This document shows positions 6,678-15,208 of a stretch of 23,242 nucleotides of DNA, piece by piece. How positions within the stretch are numbered: the stretch's first letter is position 1; every line of letters starts with the position of its first letter. Below the pieces are notes generated by a model that did no database searches, had not been told where the DNA came from, and was given only the letters and a program-made list of their open reading frames with translations. The stretch covers positions 1 to 23,242 of the forward strand of contig JAZOMX010000029.1 of NCBI GenBank assembly GCA_045654245.1, given 5' to 3'. Source of the stretch: UBA10677 sp045654245 (GTDB lineage: Bacteria > Bacillota > Clostridia > Christensenellales > Pumilibacteraceae). Position numbers and translations under genes: made by a program.

Positions 6678-6706
6678 TTGCTTTTTTATTATCGTTAAAC
6701 TATAAT
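6678..6706 (+). promoter_or_regulatory. Promoter of the permease-activator operon
   Basis: TTGCTT (6678-6683), 17 bases, TATAAT (6701-6706); expected start near 6713, giving a leader of about 40 bases before GTG 6752. Confidence 0.7.
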
Positions 6707-6751
6707 ATAGCAAAACGAAAAAATAAGCAAAAGCGACAGCGAGGTTAAGAA

Positions 6752-7642
6752 GTGGGATATATATTCGTATTTATAGCAATATTTTGCGGAGCGACGAAAG
6801 GCTTTTGCGGAAAAAAGACGAGTGATTATACGACCAATATAAAAAGCGCTACCTACTTTAATCTTTTAAGAATGGCGCTATGTATATTTATCGGTTTCTT
6901 TTTCGTTTTAATCGAGTCGGGAATATCGAGTTTTTCGCTTCCGACCTCGTCGATTTTAATATCCGCTCTATCGGGAATATCCACTTCGGCGTTCGTAATC
7001 AGTTGGTTATTTGCCGTAAGGCGAGGCGCATATGTTTTAGTTGATGTATTCTTGCTTCTCGGCACGATTTTGCCTATAATTCTCTCGTATTTTTTCTACG
7101 GAGATGTAATCGATATTTTTGACGGAATAGGCTTTGCCGTGCTTTTAATAGCGACGATAATGCTATTTTCGTACAGCAATAAAGTAAAGCAAAAAATACG
7201 CTTTACGGACTACTTAATCTTTATGCTTACGGGCATAGCGAACGGAGTTTGCAGTTTCTCGCAAAAAATGTTCGTAAGAGAAAGTCAAGCGCCTGTTAGC
7301 GTATTCAACTTTTACACCTATATTTTCGCAACGGCTTTGCTCGGCATATTCTTCGTAATCTTTCTTTTGAAAGAAAAATCGCAAGAGAAAATACCCGTAG
7401 CACCCAAAAAGGTGTATATGTTCGTTACGATAATGTCGGTATGCTTGTTCTTGGCGTCGTATTTTAGTACGCTTTCGGCAAAATACCTCTCGTCAGCGCA
7501 ACTTTATCCGCTCTCGCAAGGTTCGGCAATAATACTCTCTACGATAATGGCGTCGGCGTTTTTTGGTGAGAAAATCAACGCAAAACTCATTTTCAGCATT
7601 TGCTTGGCAATCGTAGGATTGCTCATAATGAACGTTCTATAA
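6752..7642 (+). CDS. DMT/EamA-family permease
   Basis: A 296-aa integral membrane protein with about ten hydrophobic helices in two similar halves, the usual size and layout of EamA drug/metabolite transporters. The second half carries the typical SSAQLYPLSQGSAIILSTIM and AFFGEKIN stretch seen near the C-terminus of such carriers. The start is GTG with GAGG seven bases upstream. The stop is 15 bases before the next gene, and both share the promoter at 6678. The substrate cannot be predicted. Base composition is closer to the metabolic genes than to the island. Co-transcription with a corrinoid-enzyme activator hints at a metabolite linked to methyl or cobamide metabolism, but that is only a guess. 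Confidence 0.85.
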   Translation: MGYIFVFIAIFCGATKGFCGKKTSDYTTNIKSATYFNLLRMALCIFIGFFFVLIESGISSFSLPTSSILISALSGISTSAFVISWLFAVRRGAYVLVDVFLLLGTILPIILSYFFYGDVIDIFDGIGFAVLLIATIMLFSYSNKVKQKIRFTDYLIFMLTGIANGVCSFSQKMFVRESQAPVSVFNFYTYIFATALLGIFFVIFLLKEKSQEKIPVAPKKVYMFVTIMSVCLFLASYFSTLSAKYLSSAQLYPLSQGSAIILSTIMASAFFGEKINAKLIFSICLAIVGLLIMNVL

Positions 7643-7657
7643 AAAGGAGAAAAACTC

Positions 7658-9145
7658 GTGCAAGGCAATCAAACGATTAAAATAAAGGTAAACGGTGAAC
7701 AAAAAAGCGTTACTTACGGTACGCTAATTTCTGCCGTTTTACCAATGTCGTCGCCTTGCGGATGGCACGGCAAATGCGGTAAATGCAAGGTTAAAGCGGT
7801 GGGCGCACTATCTCCCGTTACGCCTGCCGAAAAAGAGCGTTTGACTGCTTACGAACTAGAAAATGGAATTAGACTTGCTTGCAAAACTCAAGTTTTGGGG
7901 TATTGCGAAATAGAGTACGAAAGAGCAGACGGTATCGGAGTTATGCTTGACGGGAGCGGAAAGGTTGCAAAACTCGCACCGTTATTTTGCGATTACGGAG
8001 TCGCCGTGGATATAGGAACTACCACTATTGCGGTAAGACTGTTTGCAAAAACGGGCGAAACGCTTGCCGAGGGCGGAACGATTAACGGGCAAGCAAAGTT
8101 TGGAGCGGACGTAATATCTAGAGTTGAGGCTAGTCTCCGTGGCGAGGCTAACGCTCTTAAACTTGCCGTTAGAGAAAGTATCGACGAGGTTATAGAAAGG
8201 TTAGCAAAAGGCATAGAAATTGACGGAAACCGAATTGACGGAGCGGTAATAACGGGTAATACCGTTATGCTTTCGTTGTTTACGGGAACGGGCGTAGAGC
8301 CTTTTTCCCACGCACCGTTTAAGCCCCTCGACCTATTCGGCAAGACTTATTTAGCAAGTGAGTTAGGATTAACTTCAATAAGCCGAACCGCAACCGTGTA
8401 TATACCTCGTTCCGTATCGGCTTTCGTGGGAGCGGATATAACGACGGCAATGCTTTCCGTGGGGCTTAATGATAAAAAGAACGCCGTGTTGGTGGATATC
8501 GGAACTAACGGTGAAATAGCGTTTAGCCGAGAGGGGCAAATCAGCGTTTGTTCTACCTCTGCCGGGCCTGCTTTCGAGGGCGTTGGGCTTTCGTGCGGTA
8601 TGACTTACGGAGCGGGAGCAATCGATAAAGTTAGCGTTGTGAACGGCAATTTAGTGGCTAGAGTAGTTGGTGGTGGAGAGCCGAAAGGTGTTTGTGGTAG
8701 CGGAATAATCGACGCAATCGCTGGACTACTTACGCTTGAGCAAATTGATAAGAACGGTTATTTGGAGGAAGAGTACCGATTTTCGGACGGCGTAAGAATA
8801 ACGCAAAAAGATATTCGTGAAATCCAACTTGCAAAAAGCGCTATTTGTGCGGGAATAAAAACCCTCGTAGCAAAACCAAAAGATAAACCTAAGTTGTATA
8901 TAGCGGGCGGTTTTGGGAGTAAAATAGATTTTGTAACCGCTGGAAAAATCGGACTTATTCCGATTGATAGAGTGGGAAAAATCGAGACGGTAGGCAACGC
9001 CTCGCTCTCGGGTGCGCAAATGCTTTTACTTGATAGAACGCTTATCGGTGAAAGTGAAAACCTCGCAAAAAATTGTGATTTAGTAGAACTTGCAACCGAC
9101 AAAACCTTTATCGAAGAATATACGAGCGGTATGACTTTTGAATAA
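7658..9145 (+). CDS. [2Fe-2S] ASKHA reductive activator of corrinoid enzymes (RACE/DUF4445)
   Basis: Proteins of this family use ATP and a ferredoxin domain to reduce inactive Co(II) corrinoid in methyltransferases. The N-terminal domain has C34, C40, C43 and C75 in the plant-type [2Fe-2S] pattern (PCGWHGKCGKC, then ACKTQ). From about residue 115 an ASKHA ATPase core follows: DIGTTTIAVRLF, then TGNTVM, DIGTNGEIA and a late AGGFGSKID. The length (495 aa) is shorter than many family members (about 550-650 aa), mainly in the linker. The start is GTG with AAGGAG well placed. No corrinoid methyltransferase or corrinoid protein is in the window, so the client is elsewhere; a MetH-like methionine synthase lacking its reactivation domain is one known kind of client. 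Followed by an intrinsic terminator. Confidence 0.9.
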   Translation: MQGNQTIKIKVNGEQKSVTYGTLISAVLPMSSPCGWHGKCGKCKVKAVGALSPVTPAEKERLTAYELENGIRLACKTQVLGYCEIEYERADGIGVMLDGSGKVAKLAPLFCDYGVAVDIGTTTIAVRLFAKTGETLAEGGTINGQAKFGADVISRVEASLRGEANALKLAVRESIDEVIERLAKGIEIDGNRIDGAVITGNTVMLSLFTGTGVEPFSHAPFKPLDLFGKTYLASELGLTSISRTATVYIPRSVSAFVGADITTAMLSVGLNDKKNAVLVDIGTNGEIAFSREGQISVCSTSAGPAFEGVGLSCGMTYGAGAIDKVSVVNGNLVARVVGGGEPKGVCGSGIIDAIAGLLTLEQIDKNGYLEEEYRFSDGVRITQKDIREIQLAKSAICAGIKTLVAKPKDKPKLYIAGGFGSKIDFVTAGKIGLIPIDRVGKIETVGNASLSGAQMLLLDRTLIGESENLAKNCDLVELATDKTFIEEYTSGMTFE

Positions 9146-9179
9146 AAACGACTAGCATAGGATTTTTAAGTGCATTATA

Positions 9180-9216
9180 AAAGAGTAGCAATTTTGTTGC
9201 TACTCTTTATTTTTTT
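9180..9216 (+). terminator. Intrinsic terminator
   Basis: A perfect 12-bp stem 9180-9191 (AAAGAGTAGCAA) with 9197-9208, a five-base loop, then A and a T-run. It ends the permease-activator operon, and the minus-strand kinase gene converges on it. Confidence 0.9.
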
Positions 9217-9287
9217 CTTTGCAAAACACACTATACCTTTGAAAGTTTTTCTACGAGAATAGAGGTTCAAAAAATTGAAATTTATTG

Positions 9288-9773
9288 TTATATTTTATTT
9301 AGAAATTCTTCTGCTTGGATGCGATTTGAAAATATATAAATATCTTTGTGAGAATATCTTTTCAATAGTTCTATTACTTTTGGTCTGCTTTGTGAATTGT
9401 AGTTTTTTATAAACTCAATAAATTCTGCATCATCTTCATTTTCTATCCAAGGCATATCACTTCTTGGTTTTCCTTTTCTTTCCTTAATACCGTTAAGGCA
9501 AACTTCTAATGGGAAATCAAGAAAAATAACTGTATCACACGCTCGTATTCTTAACTCCATTGTAGAACTATAATTGCCGTCTATTATCCACTCACTATTT
9601 TCGATTACTTTTAATAACCTATCAAGAAAAACGGCTTTTTCAACAGTCGTTTTATCTTCGTTCCAAAACAACATATCTAAATGATACAATGGAATTTTTG
9701 TGATTTTGTGTAACGACCTGGAAAAGGTACTCTTGCCACTTCCGGGACACCCGATTACCATAATTTTTTTCAT
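9288..9773 (-). CDS. P-loop kinase-like protein (adenylate kinase/topology-modulation type)
   Basis: A 161-aa protein with Walker A GCPGSGKST at residues 8-16, a short LYHLDMLFW segment after it, DGNYSS (about 65-70) and VIFLDFP as the second core strand. This pattern fits the small AAA/adenylate kinase-like proteins often labelled DNA topology modulation protein (FlaR-like); the true substrate is unknown. The C-terminus (IYIFSNRIQAEEFL) is typical of that group. It lies 25 bases after the small membrane protein gene and is probably co-transcribed from 10058-10030. Its AT content is higher than that of the operons on both sides, so it may have been acquired. Confidence 0.8.
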   Translation of the reverse strand: MKKIMVIGCPGSGKSTFSRSLHKITKIPLYHLDMLFWNEDKTTVEKAVFLDRLLKVIENSEWIIDGNYSSTMELRIRACDTVIFLDFPLEVCLNGIKERKGKPRSDMPWIENEDDAEFIEFIKNYNSQSRPKVIELLKRYSHKDIYIFSNRIQAEEFLNKI

Positions 9774-9798
9774 ATTTCACTTGCCTACAAATTAGAAT

Positions 9799-9987
9799 TT
9801 ACTTGTTTGTTTTGTAATCAATAATTCCGATTATACCTAAAACTACAAATGCTATGGATAAAATTAGGGTAACTATCCACTTTGCCATATTTTCGCCTGC
9901 AAATCCAAGTATAGCAAATGATGTAATTGCTACAAGGCCAACGATTAATTGAAATATTGATGCAAACAGTTGCCATTTACTTTTCAT
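9799..9987 (-). CDS. Small two-TM protein
   Basis: 62 residues with two hydrophobic helices (about 6-28 and 34-56), a short loop holding GENMAK between them, and a charged DYKTNK end. The Shine-Dalgarno AGGTGAG lies about eight bases before the ATG, which supports a real gene. Function unknown. It is the first gene of a two-gene minus-strand unit with the P-loop protein. Both leaders share the block AATTTGTAGG just before the RBS (plus-strand CCTACAAATT at 9784-9793 and 10001-10010). Confidence 0.65.
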   Translation of the reverse strand: MKSKWQLFASIFQLIVGLVAITSFAILGFAGENMAKWIVTLILSIAFVVLGIIGIIDYKTNK

Positions 9988-10029
9988 AATAATTATCTCA
10001 CCTACAAATTCTTGTTTATCGGTTAGTTC

Positions 10030-10058
10030 ATTATATCAAAAAACTAAATTTAATTCAA
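10030..10058 (-). promoter_or_regulatory. Promoter of the two-TM/kinase pair
   Basis: On the minus strand: TTGAAT (10058-10053), 17 bases, TATAAT (10035-10030). The expected start is near 10023, giving a leader of about 35 bases. Confidence 0.75.
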
Positions 10059-10077
10059 GCCGTTTTGTGCGCATAAT

Positions 10078-10106
10078 AAAACTCGACTTATGAAAAGTCG
10101 AGTTTT
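10078..10106 (-). terminator. Terminator of the nine-gene operon
   Basis: A perfect 12-bp stem 10078-10089/10095-10106 (ACTCGACTT core flanked by A and T runs) with a five-base loop. It is symmetric, and on the minus strand it ends in a T-run. It lies downstream of the AEC permease and just upstream of the next minus-strand promoter. Confidence 0.85.
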
Positions 10107-10167
10107 ATAAGTTGTTCAATTTAAATCTTTACGGCAAGAGCGCTAACGCTAATCGTTTTTAATTTTT

Positions 10168-11157
10168 TTATGCGATTACTTGCGTTAGAGCAATAAGTAG
10201 TGGCATAGTAATCATAGACAAAATTGTCGAGAGTGAGACTAGCCGAACGGAAAGAAGAGTGTCTCTATTAAACTTTGCCGAGAAAATAGTTGCCGTTGCG
10301 CCTACCGGAGCGGACGCGCCTATTACTGAAACGATAAGCACGTTACCCCTTGCGCCACAAAGATAGGCTACGCCTAGTACTGCAAGCGGAAAAATCACGA
10401 GACGGAAAGCGATACAGACGTACGACCAACCATCTTTAAAAGCGTCGCGAAGGTTAGCCTTACCGAGATAGTATCCCACCATAAGCATAGGAAGGGGAAG
10501 ATTAAGCGCGCTCATAGCGGACAAAACGTCGTAAACTAGAGCGGGCAAAGTAAGACCTACGCTACCCTTAATCGAGATATAAAGCGGAGTAGTGAAGAAG
10601 AAAAGACCTATAACTACGCCGATAATACCGGGGTTAAGCAAGATTTTTTTTACGCTCATAGATTTTTTGTCGCCACTCATATCGATTAAACCCCAAGTCC
10701 AAAGCGCAACGTTAAAAACTGCAAGATAAACCGCAGCGTAGAGTGCGCCCTCGTGGGAAGTTGGAGTATCAATAAGAGCCTGCGCAAGCGGAAGTGCGAT
10801 AAAACCTGCGTTAGAGAACACGCTAGAGAACCTCATTATGCGGTGTTTTTGGTCCTCGGTAGGACGAAAAACAAGCGAAACGAGTAAAATCATTGCTATA
10901 TGCGCAACGACTGCAATAACGGCAACGATACCGATATTTTTAAGAATATGTAAAAGTTCTTGTTTGGGGTAGAGCGTAGCCGAAAAAGCGTTTATGATAA
11001 CGCAAGGCGTAACGAAATACATAACGATATCCGCCATACACTTGTTCGCCTCTTCGGTAAGCAATTTTTTGCGTTGGCACAAAAATCCGAGCGCAATAAT
11101 GATAAAAAGAAGAAGAACTTTTTGCGAAACGGCTAAAAAACTATCGAGAAAAGACAT
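10168..11157 (-). CDS. AEC (auxin efflux carrier) family permease
   Basis: A 329-aa membrane protein with about ten helices in two inverted halves. The MYFVTPCVIINAFS stretch early on and SAPVGATATIFSAKF in the second half are typical of the Mem_trans/AEC family, which moves organic anions such as malate and other carboxylates. Its ATG overlaps the stop of the kinase gene by one base (TAATG), so translation is coupled. It is the last gene of the operon and the only transporter in it. An AEC carrier fits uptake or export of an acidic product better than of a neutral sugar, which suits an oxidative step in the pathway. Confidence 0.9.
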   Translation of the reverse strand: MSFLDSFLAVSQKVLLLFIIIALGFLCQRKKLLTEEANKCMADIVMYFVTPCVIINAFSATLYPKQELLHILKNIGIVAVIAVVAHIAMILLVSLVFRPTEDQKHRIMRFSSVFSNAGFIALPLAQALIDTPTSHEGALYAAVYLAVFNVALWTWGLIDMSGDKKSMSVKKILLNPGIIGVVIGLFFFTTPLYISIKGSVGLTLPALVYDVLSAMSALNLPLPMLMVGYYLGKANLRDAFKDGWSYVCIAFRLVIFPLAVLGVAYLCGARGNVLIVSVIGASAPVGATATIFSAKFNRDTLLSVRLVSLSTILSMITMPLLIALTQVIA

Positions 11158-12092
11158 TATAGTTTAACCCCGAATTCTTTTTCTAAAAGAGCAACGATTT
11201 CCTCTCTTTTAGGCATAGATGGAGAAGAGCCTTTTCTGGTAACGGAGATAGCCGAGGTGCAAGTTGCGAACTTAAGCGCCGTGTCAATCGGCATTTTTTC
11301 AGCAATCGCCGTAGCCAAACCGCCGTTAAACGCGTCGCCTGCGCCCGTCGTTTCCACTGCTTTAACCTTAAGCGCAGGAACGAGAACTTCGGTTTTGCCG
11401 TCGGTATAGAACGCACCGCGAACTCCGAGCGTGATTACCACGTTTTTAACTCCGAGGTCGAAGAATTTTTGTGACGCTTTTCTGCAATCCTCAATCGTAT
11501 CTACCTTAACGCCCGTAAAGAGTTCTGCCTCCGTTTCGTTGGGCGTAACGAAATCCACGCCGTTAAATAGTTCTTTAGGAACTTCGATAAAGGGAGCAGG
11601 GTTAAGAATAAAGGGCTTGCCGTATTTTTGGGCGAGTTCTTTGGTCGCTAGAACAGCGTCAATCGTCGTTTCAAATTGCGTTAAAACCACGTCGCAGTCG
11701 GCAAAATCCTTTTCAGCGGAGAGTACGTTCTCTCTTTTGACTTCCTCGTTACCGCCGAAGATTACGATAATACGGTTTTGAGCGTCGCGCTCGTCAATTT
11801 CGATAAGCGCACTACCGGTCTCATAATCGGGCGAGACGGTAATATATTCTTCGCTCATACCTTCCGTTTCGTAGTGTTTTTTTAGTATTGCGCCTAATAC
11901 GTCGTTTCCTCTTGCGCCGATAATTTTAACAGTCGAGCCAGCCCTATGCGCAGCGGTAAGTTGGTTGCTACCTTTTCCGCCAGGTCCGAAGATGAGAGTA
12001 GAGCCTTTGACCGTTTCGCCCGCAACGGGGAGGCGGGGAGCAAATCCCGTAACGTCGACTATAAGTGAGCCGGGACCGATAATTTTAGCCAT
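11157..12092 (-). CDS. Ribokinase-family (PfkB) sugar kinase, possibly deoxyribokinase
   Basis: A 311-aa PfkB-fold kinase. GPGGKGSNQ at 36-44 is the ribokinase N-terminal signature, VTPNETEAE (182-190) is the family central motif, and TTGAGDAFNG (248-257) carries the catalytic base D253. It would phosphorylate a pentose or deoxypentose at O5 using ATP. It follows deoC by 29 bases and overlaps the permease by one base. Next to an aldolase of the DeoC family, 2-deoxy-D-ribose is a natural substrate (compare DeoK of enteric bacteria), but ribose or another sugar cannot be excluded by sequence, so no symbol is given. Confidence 0.9.
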   Translation of the reverse strand: MAKIIGPGSLIVDVTGFAPRLPVAGETVKGSTLIFGPGGKGSNQLTAAHRAGSTVKIIGARGNDVLGAILKKHYETEGMSEEYITVSPDYETGSALIEIDERDAQNRIIVIFGGNEEVKRENVLSAEKDFADCDVVLTQFETTIDAVLATKELAQKYGKPFILNPAPFIEVPKELFNGVDFVTPNETEAELFTGVKVDTIEDCRKASQKFFDLGVKNVVITLGVRGAFYTDGKTEVLVPALKVKAVETTGAGDAFNGGLATAIAEKMPIDTALKFATCTSAISVTRKGSSPSMPKREEIVALLEKEFGVKL

Positions 12093-12121
12093 AATATAAC
12101 CTCTCTATATGTAATTTAGAA

Positions 12122-12772
12122 TTAGCGTTTTGCGCCTTCGATAATTTTCATACCAGCGGAAGTGCCGAGACGAGTAGCGCCTGCATCAATAAGAGCGATA
12201 GCGTCCTCGTAAGTTCTAATTCCGCTAGATGCTTTTAGTTGAACTTCGCCCGTTAGATTTGCTTTCATAAGGCGAATATCGTCAACGGTTGCTACGCCTG
12301 CCGAAACACCCGAGCAAGTCTTAACGAAAGTTGCGCCAGCCTCGCAAGATAGACGGGTAGCGAGTGCCTTTTCTTCGTCGGTGAGAAGTCCCGTTTCAAT
12401 AATAACTTTAACGGTCTTTCCCTTAGCCGCTTTAACGACGGCTGCAATTTCGTCACGAACGTAGTCCGCTTTACCGTCTTTAAGTCTGCCAACGTTGATA
12501 ACCATATCGAATTCGTCGCAACCGAGTGCGTAAGCCTCTTCAGTTTCGGCAACCTTAATAGCGGTAGTGTTTTGTCCTAAGGGGAAACCGATAACGGTGC
12601 AAACTTTAACGTCGCTACCAGCCAAGAGTTCCTTAGCAAGAGCGATATTGCAAGGATTAACGCAAACGGATGCAAAATCGAACTTGCGAGCGTCGGCGCA
12701 AAGAGTACGGATAATTTCCTCTTTAGAATCGGGTTTAAGGTTGGTGTGGTCAATGTATTTGTTAAGTTCCAT
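12122..12772 (-). CDS. deoC: Deoxyribose-phosphate aldolase family protein
   Basis: Class I aldolase that cleaves 2-deoxyribose-5-phosphate to acetaldehyde and glyceraldehyde-3-phosphate. At 216 aa it has the normal length. K151 in FVKTCSG is the Schiff-base lysine and K180 in LKASSGIRT the second active-site lysine; DEFDMVIN (86-93) is the conserved Asp region. Two usually conserved places differ from the form I recall as common: FVKTSTGFS is FVKTCSGVS here, and KASGGIRT is KASSGIRT, the latter in the phosphate-binding loop. The start has a GGAG-type RBS. It sits between the cupin and the PfkB kinase, which supports a kinase-then-aldolase sequence. The substrate could be a close relative of deoxyribose-5-phosphate. 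Confidence 0.9.
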   Translation of the reverse strand: MELNKYIDHTNLKPDSKEEIIRTLCADARKFDFASVCVNPCNIALAKELLAGSDVKVCTVIGFPLGQNTTAIKVAETEEAYALGCDEFDMVINVGRLKDGKADYVRDEIAAVVKAAKGKTVKVIIETGLLTDEEKALATRLSCEAGATFVKTCSGVSAGVATVDDIRLMKANLTGEVQLKASSGIRTYEDAIALIDAGATRLGTSAGMKIIEGAKR

Positions 12773-12805
12773 AATATTTATATCTCCTATTTATTATTTT
12801 TTAGA

Positions 12806-13231
12806 TTAGTCTTCGTCAATCGTTTTAAACGATTTGCCCCATTGACGAACGCGCTCTTCGTAAGCGTCGTTAAAACGCCAGTCTTTCCAGAAAGTAAGGA
12901 TACACAAATCCTCGTCGCTTTCGCGGTTATCGAGAGCGTGGAAACAGCCTGCAGGAATAAAAATCACTTCTCCGCCTGCAATATCAACGATATCTTCGCC
13001 GAGTTGTAGTTTGCCTTTTCCCGAGAGGATATAGTAAATTTCGTCCTCTTCGTGCGTTGCGCCCCCAAGAGCGTAGCCTGCTTTAACCGTTCCGTGATTG
13101 ATTTGAATAACGTCGTCTCTGCCCGTAATAACGTGGTCTAGAATCATACGCGACTCGTATTCCTTGCCGAAAACGAGGGGCTTAACTCTGTCAACCTTGA
13201 CTTGTAAGGGTGGTAATTTTTTCTTTTCCAT
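12806..13231 (-). CDS. Single-domain cupin protein
   Basis: A 141-aa protein with one cupin barrel. The start is ATG 13231, with AAGGAG six bases upstream; a longer frame runs back into the dehydrogenase gene but lacks an RBS. Motif 1 carries H60 and E64 (THEEDEIYYILSGKG) and motif 2 carries H98 (PAGCFHAL). The first His of the usual HxH is absent, so metal binding may use fewer ligands. Small cupins in sugar operons are often isomerases, epimerases or sensors, but this one cannot be assigned. Gene order and 16-33 base spacings place it firmly in the operon. Confidence 0.8.
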   Translation of the reverse strand: MEKKKLPPLQVKVDRVKPLVFGKEYESRMILDHVITGRDDVIQINHGTVKAGYALGGATHEEDEIYYILSGKGKLQLGEDIVDIAGGEVIFIPAGCFHALDNRESDEDLCILTFWKDWRFNDAYEERVRQWGKSFKTIDED

Positions 13232-13247
13232 AACGTTCTCCTTATAA

Positions 13248-14306
13248 TTAGTCGAAATCGACCATAACTTTGATTTTGGTATTGTGGTAAGCCTTTTCGT
13301 TTTCGAAAATATCGAGGCATTTTTCAAAAGGCAAGTGGTGAGTAATAACGGGCGTAAGTTTAACGGGGTTTACTCGCATAATCTCGCAAACGGCAGGAGC
13401 GTTTCCGTAGCATCCAGCCGCGCCAACGACGTGATTACAGCCGAGAACCAACGGGTCCATCGGGAAATCAGTAAGGTTGCGCTCGTAAAAACCGACTACC
13501 GAAATTCTGCCGTAGCGTTTAACTCCGTACACGCAGTCCGCAAGAGCCGATTGAGAGCCAGAAGTTTCGATAAGTAGGCTAGCGCCTTTTCCGCCCGTCA
13601 TTTCCTTAATTTTTTTCGACGCAGGCTCGAGTTTATTGTTGATTACTTCGTCAGCGCCTACCTTTTTTGCAACGGCAAGTTTATCGTCGCTTCGTCCTAC
13701 CATAATAACTTTGCCTGCTCCGTAGTATTTAGCAAGCCAAACGCAAATTAGACCGATTGCGCCCGTGCCGTAAACGGCTACTACGTCGTTTTGGTTAAGC
13801 GTAACGCCCTTAAAAGCGTCGTAAGCAATCGAGGCAGGCTCGATTAGAGCGCCTTCGTCCATAGAAAGTTCGTTTGGCAAATGGAAAACGTGTCTCTCCG
13901 GCATAAGCATATATTCGGCAAAACAGCCTTCCCAACAGTTAACCGTGCCGACTGAACGGGTAGAAGGACAAGCCATATAGTCACCATTTTTGCAAGCGTC
14001 GCATTTTCCACACGCAACGAAGTTGTCGGTGTAAACTCTGTCGCCCGGCTTAAAGTTCTTAACGCCTTCGCCAACGGACTCAACTACGCCTGCCCACTCG
14101 TGACCGGATCTGCAAGGGTAAACGATTTCACCGCTCTTTACGAAACTGCTTTCGCCCGTAAAGATAGATAAGTCGGTAGCGCAAACGCCGGTACGCAAAA
14201 CTTTGATTACGAGCATATCGTCGTTTGCTACGGGCTTAGCGACTGTTTCTAGTCTAGCGTCGTTAGGGCCGTAAACGGTAATTGCTTTCATTGTTTCTTT
14301 ATTCAT
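13248..14306 (-). CDS. Zinc-dependent medium-chain dehydrogenase (sorbitol/threonine DH-like)
   Basis: 352-aa MDR enzyme oxidising a secondary alcohol, probably on a polyol or sugar. C42, H69-E70 and E156 match the catalytic zinc site. C99, C102, C105 and C113 form the structural zinc lobe. GTGAIG at 180-185 is the Rossmann loop; strand beta-2 ends in VGRSDDK rather than a clear acidic residue, so NADP use is possible. The gene starts two bases after the stop of the epimerase gene, with GGAG upstream of ATG 14306; a second Met at codon 6 is an alternative. It is one of two such dehydrogenases in the operon, and they are clearly divergent, so they should catalyse different steps. Confidence 0.9.
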   Translation of the reverse strand: MNKETMKAITVYGPNDARLETVAKPVANDDMLVIKVLRTGVCATDLSIFTGESSFVKSGEIVYPCRSGHEWAGVVESVGEGVKNFKPGDRVYTDNFVACGKCDACKNGDYMACPSTRSVGTVNCWEGCFAEYMLMPERHVFHLPNELSMDEGALIEPASIAYDAFKGVTLNQNDVVAVYGTGAIGLICVWLAKYYGAGKVIMVGRSDDKLAVAKKVGADEVINNKLEPASKKIKEMTGGKGASLLIETSGSQSALADCVYGVKRYGRISVVGFYERNLTDFPMDPLVLGCNHVVGAAGCYGNAPAVCEIMRVNPVKLTPVITHHLPFEKCLDIFENEKAYHNTKIKVMVDFD

Positions 14307-14308
14307 AA

Positions 14309-15208
14309 TTATTTCTCCGATAAAGATATTTTCATTTGGAAAGTGAATTCACTTTTAGGTTCGATATAGGCAGTTAAGCCTTTTTTACTTGCTCGCTCGG
14401 GCGAGTCGTAGGGAAGAGAACACGGCTCGGGCGTAAGAGTGTATATATCTTGGAACTGCCCGTTGTTAATCCAAAAACCTAGGTAAGGTAATTTTTTCTC
14501 GTCAACCTCGAACAAAATGGAAGAGCCGTCTAAATATTTTGCTCCGAACTCGCCTTTTTGCATTTTTCCTTCGTAATAAAATTTGTACGCAGGTCCAACT
14601 TTAGGCATAAATCCCGTAAGCCCCGTTTTGTCTAGTTCGCCCTCGGCTACATCCGACGGCGCAAACATCATAGTAGTAGGAGTGTTTTCGGTAAACGGCG
14701 AGATTATTTTCATACCGTCTTCGCCGGCAAGCATAATATGTCCTGCCCAAAGAAAGGGGAACGCGTTTTCGCCATCGTTGACTATTTCGTACTCAATCGC
14801 TATTGACTCGCCCTCGAGCGAAATCGTTTTGCGGTAAGAAATAGGGAATATTTTCGATTTAGCGGAAAGGATTACGCTATCGTCCGAGTAAGTAACCTCG
14901 TAAGGAATTCTACAAGTCTCACCGTGGTCGGGATAGGTAATGCCCTTGAAAGCGCCGGAAGTGGGCGTGAACGGGTCAACGGTAGGGAACATATCGTCGA
15001 AACCGCTACACTCCGAATCAACGTAACTACCGTCGTAATCTAGCACCGCATATTTTTCTCCTTTTTTCACGGCAAGTAATTCTTTCCCGTCCTTTTTGCG
15101 AATAAGCGACGCCATTTTTGCTCCGTCAAGAGGAAGAAAGGTTGCTTTTAGCGTGTTACTTTCTACGCATATTGCGGGACGATTTTTGAAGTTTGAAAGA
15201 TAAATCAT
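14309..15208 (-). CDS. Aldose 1-epimerase family protein
   Basis: A 299-aa galactose-mutarotase-fold protein. H95 (YPDHGE) and H157 (AGHIML) occupy the places of the two conserved histidines, with a late glutamate in TPEPCSLPYDS. The family interconverts alpha and beta anomers of free or phosphorylated sugars. The start overlaps the MBL gene by four bases (ATGA), so the two are translationally coupled. A mutarotase next to a PfkB kinase and DeoC recalls the deoM gene of deoxyribose utilisation clusters; the sugar here is not proven. The GalM symbol is not applied because this is a distant subfamily. Confidence 0.85.
   Translation of the reverse strand: MIYLSNFKNRPAICVESNTLKATFLPLDGAKMASLIRKKDGKELLAVKKGEKYAVLDYDGSYVDSECSGFDDMFPTVDPFTPTSGAFKGITYPDHGETCRIPYEVTYSDDSVILSAKSKIFPISYRKTISLEGESIAIEYEIVNDGENAFPFLWAGHIMLAGEDGMKIISPFTENTPTTMMFAPSDVAEGELDKTGLTGFMPKVGPAYKFYYEGKMQKGEFGAKYLDGSSILFEVDEKKLPYLGFWINNGQFQDIYTLTPEPCSLPYDSPERASKKGLTAYIEPKSEFTFQMKISLSEK

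Noticed and set aside
8726..9102. Minus-strand ORFs in the activator gene
   Set aside because: They overlap each other and a well-supported gene, and have no RBS.
13232..13327. 32-residue N-terminal extension of the cupin
   Set aside because: It overlaps the end of the dehydrogenase gene and lacks an RBS, while ATG 13231 has AAGGAG.
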